DNA of 53,514 nt, taken from positions 1 through 53,514 of the forward strand of contig CAJTXZ010000021.1 in the NCBI GenBank assembly GCA_910583725.1. The letters run 5' to 3'. Under the pieces are notes generated by a model that worked only from the letters and a program-made list of their open reading frames with translations, was not told the origin of the DNA and did no database searches. Position numbers and translations under genes: made by a program. This document shows, piece by piece, positions 52,043-53,514 of the stretch. Position 1 is the stretch's first letter; the number at the start of each line of letters is the position of its first letter. This DNA is from an uncultured Vampirovibrio sp. (GTDB lineage: Bacteria; Cyanobacteriota; Vampirovibrionia; Gastranaerophilales; Gastranaerophilaceae).

Positions 52043-52732
52043 ATGATGGAATTATTAACAAAAGAAAAAGTAAGAGAAATTATAGCAAAAAGGGCTGCTA
52101 AAGAATTTAAGGAGGGTGATTTTGTAACCCTTGGAATAGGCTTGCCGACTGAAGTTACAAAATATGTGCCTGATTCAATGAATATAATGTTTCAATCTGA
52201 GAACGGTCTTTTGGGCGTTGGAAAAAATCAGGATAAAAACAATATTGATTCAAGAATAACCAATGCAGGGGGCGGTTATGTACAGACAATACCAGGCGCC
52301 TGTTTTTATGATTCGCAGATGGCATTTATTTTAATGCGCGGCGGGCACATTGATGCGACAGTTTTAGGGGCTCTTCAGGTAGATGAAGAAGGAAACCTTG
52401 CAAACTGGTCTGTTCCAGATAAATTTACACCCGGAATGGGCGGCGCTATGGATTTGGTTGTGGGCGCAAAGAAAGTAATAGTTGTGATGGAGCACACATC
52501 AAAGGGACAGGTAAAAATTGTTAAAAAGTGTACACTGCCTTTAACTGCAGCACACGAAGTAAATTTAATAATCACGGAAAAATGCGTATTTCGTGTAATT
52601 CCCCCTTTAAATGATGAGCCTGGACGGCTTTTATTAGAAGAAATTAACCCCATGTTTACAATAGATGATATCAGAAGAACAACAGAAGCAGATTTTATAA
52701 TCAGCGATAACCTTAAAGAAATGGAGATTTAG
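52043..52732 (+). CDS. 3-oxoacid CoA-transferase subunit B (AtoA/ScoB type)
   Basis: 229 aa from ATG 52043 (a second ATG follows at 52046). GGGGG lies 8 bases upstream. The catalytic Glu is in FQSENGLLGVG, and GGHIDATVLGALQVDEEGNLANW, PGMGGAMDLV and the KIVKKCTLPLT segment complete the subunit B pattern. It forms the thioester intermediate with CoA. Its end is 1 base from the convergent XRE gene. Together with subunit A it suggests fermentative use of short-chain acids. Confidence 0.9.
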   Translation: MMELLTKEKVREIIAKRAAKEFKEGDFVTLGIGLPTEVTKYVPDSMNIMFQSENGLLGVGKNQDKNNIDSRITNAGGGYVQTIPGACFYDSQMAFILMRGGHIDATVLGALQVDEEGNLANWSVPDKFTPGMGGAMDLVVGAKKVIVVMEHTSKGQVKIVKKCTLPLTAAHEVNLIITEKCVFRVIPPLNDEPGRLLLEEINPMFTIDDIRRTTEADFIISDNLKEMEI

Positions 52733-52733
52733 C

Positions 52734-53051
52734 CTATTTCATAGCCTTTATAACCCTGTAGATTATCTTTAGATTTTCATCAGAAATATTTTCAAGGCTT
52801 GAAATTATATAGTCTCTCATATAGGAAGAATTTATTTTTAAATGCTCAAAATCAAACAATTCAGGCAATGTAACCTTTAGTGCAGAGGCTATCTCTGGCA
52901 CTGTTTTTGAAGGAAAAGTTATTCCACATTCAATGTTGCTTAGATTTCTCTGGTCAATATCTATAAGCTCCGCCAGCTCCTGCTGTGAAATATTCAGCCC
53001 CTTTCTTAGCTCCTTTATTCTTTTTCCCAATAATATCTTAATGTCTTTCAT
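52734..53051 (-). CDS. XRE-family helix-turn-helix regulator
   Basis: 105 aa from the ATG at 53051 (AAAGGA 6 bases upstream). The longer frame to 53135 is not supported. The HTH_3 domain is at 5-60: RIKELRKGLNISQQELAELI, then DQRNLSNIECGITFPSKTVPEIASALKV. A C-terminal helical part (about 75-105) may serve dimerisation. It is convergent with the CoA-transferase operon. Targets unknown. Confidence 0.88.
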   Translation of the reverse strand: MKDIKILLGKRIKELRKGLNISQQELAELIDIDQRNLSNIECGITFPSKTVPEIASALKVTLPELFDFEHLKINSSYMRDYIISSLENISDENLKIIYRVIKAMK

Positions 53052-53240
53052 TCCTTTAATCCTTTTATTAGATTTTATTATGTTAATAAAAGTAAAATAA
53101 TGATGTTTTTTTGGAAAAATATTTGCAAATTCCAACTTTTAATTGTAAAATACAATGTATAGTGAGAATTATTTTTAAATATTCCTATCTTATATTGTAA
53201 AAATCACTATTTGTTTATCTTAAATAAAGGTTACTCAAAA

Positions 53241-53514
53241 ATGAAAAAAACATCAATTTTTCATGCACATTGCCGTGCATTAATTATTAATTTGCCTGAA
53301 AAATGGCGTGTTTATTGTTTATTTGCCGTCAATCTTATTGAAAAATGCTCTAAAACGGCGATATTTAAAATGGGCATAAAAACTTCTGCCTTTTCCCTCG
53401 TAGAAATGCTTATGGCATTGTTAGTGGCTTCATTGTTGCTTGCAGCATTAGCTCCTGTGATGACAAAGAAGTTTAGTGAGAATCTTAATGTAACAGGGGG
53501 AATGAGTGCTGCTG
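53241..53514 (+). CDS. Type IV pilin-like (pseudopilin) protein, truncated by the window end
   Basis: The frame runs off the window after 91 codons. It has a prepilin N-methylation segment, A-FSLVEMLMALLVASLLLAAL, at about residue 50. The cleavage site A/F and Glu at +5 (FSLVE) are those of a class III or type IV prepilin. The leader is unusually long, about 50 residues (the usual is 5-25), starting MKKTSIFHAH. AAAGG is about 10 bases before the ATG. It may be a minor pilin or a type II secretion pseudopilin. Confidence 0.75.
   Translation, partial: MKKTSIFHAHCRALIINLPEKWRVYCLFAVNLIEKCSKTAIFKMGIKTSAFSLVEMLMALLVASLLLAALAPVMTKKFSENLNVTGGMSAA

Noticed and set aside
1..53514. CRISPR arrays, tRNA or rRNA genes and insertion sequences.
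   Set aside because: No regularly spaced repeats, tRNA T-arm pattern, rRNA segments or transposase frames were seen on either strand.

Overview
The window is 53.5 kb of AT-rich DNA, dense with genes on both strands. It reads as a Gram-negative-type bacterium and most resembles the non-photosynthetic sister group of Cyanobacteria (Vampirovibrionia/Melainabacteria, gut Gastranaerophilales). This is an inference from several signs: an SLH-domain surface protein, two SpoIID-type proteins in a genome with MurJ and a type IV pilin-like protein, a DapL-like aminotransferase, ferritin, and many lineage-type hypothetical proteins. No rRNA, tRNA, CRISPR array or recognisable IS element was found.

Layout. 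1-340 holds a GC-rich structured stretch (candidate RNA, family not identified) ending in an intrinsic terminator. 0.5-7 kb carries a hypothetical protein, an RHH/NifX-type metal-cluster protein, a catalytic-domain-only tyrosine recombinase, a DUF1796-GT2 pair and a membrane-anchored phosphodiester glycosidase. 7.3-8.9 kb has the short ribosome hibernation factor flanked by two similar modules of tiny membrane proteins. 9.2-17.7 kb carries the aminotransferase, hisH, tcdA, two sugar ABC permeases without partners, an AAA/DUF4143 ATPase and a glycosyltransferase. 17.7-22.8 kb holds two paralogous calpain-like proteins around a YibE/F membrane protein. 22.8-31 kb carries infC (AUU start), HU, a SpoIID protein, a Cys-rich SLH protein and two paralogous hypothetical proteins. 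31.3-45.4 kb is mostly metabolic and envelope: enolase, an operon spoIID-murJ-tsaC, a three-gene glutamate synthase operon split by domain, a MITE-like hairpin element, and a class A beta-lactamase divergent from an MFS sugar transporter. 45.6-53.5 kb holds a DMT protein, a 994-aa protein with a UbiB/ABC1-like kinase domain, ferritin, an M48 peptidase homologue that has lost its zinc site, a 3-oxoacid CoA-transferase pair, an XRE regulator, and the start of a pseudopilin.

Genes acting together: tsaC and tcdA belong to the t6A/ct6A tRNA modification route. SpoIID, MurJ and the beta-lactamase concern peptidoglycan. The gltB1-gltB2-gltB3/D genes together rebuild glutamate synthase. The two CoA-transferase subunits form one enzyme.

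The most unusual signal is a short N-terminal motif (hydrophobic/aromatic residue, then F-x-G or F-G, usually within the first 60 residues). Six proteins without a signal peptide share it: 492, 14922, 17741, 21017, 28642 and 30052. They include the calpain-like pair and a 65-aa protein that is little more than the motif. Three of these genes also share an upstream TTTTGTAACAA box in the same orientation. This could be a sorting or secretion signal of this lineage, and it is the best candidate here for an undescribed system. Several other genes look leaderless, with a -10 box 6-9 bases before the ATG and no Shine-Dalgarno.
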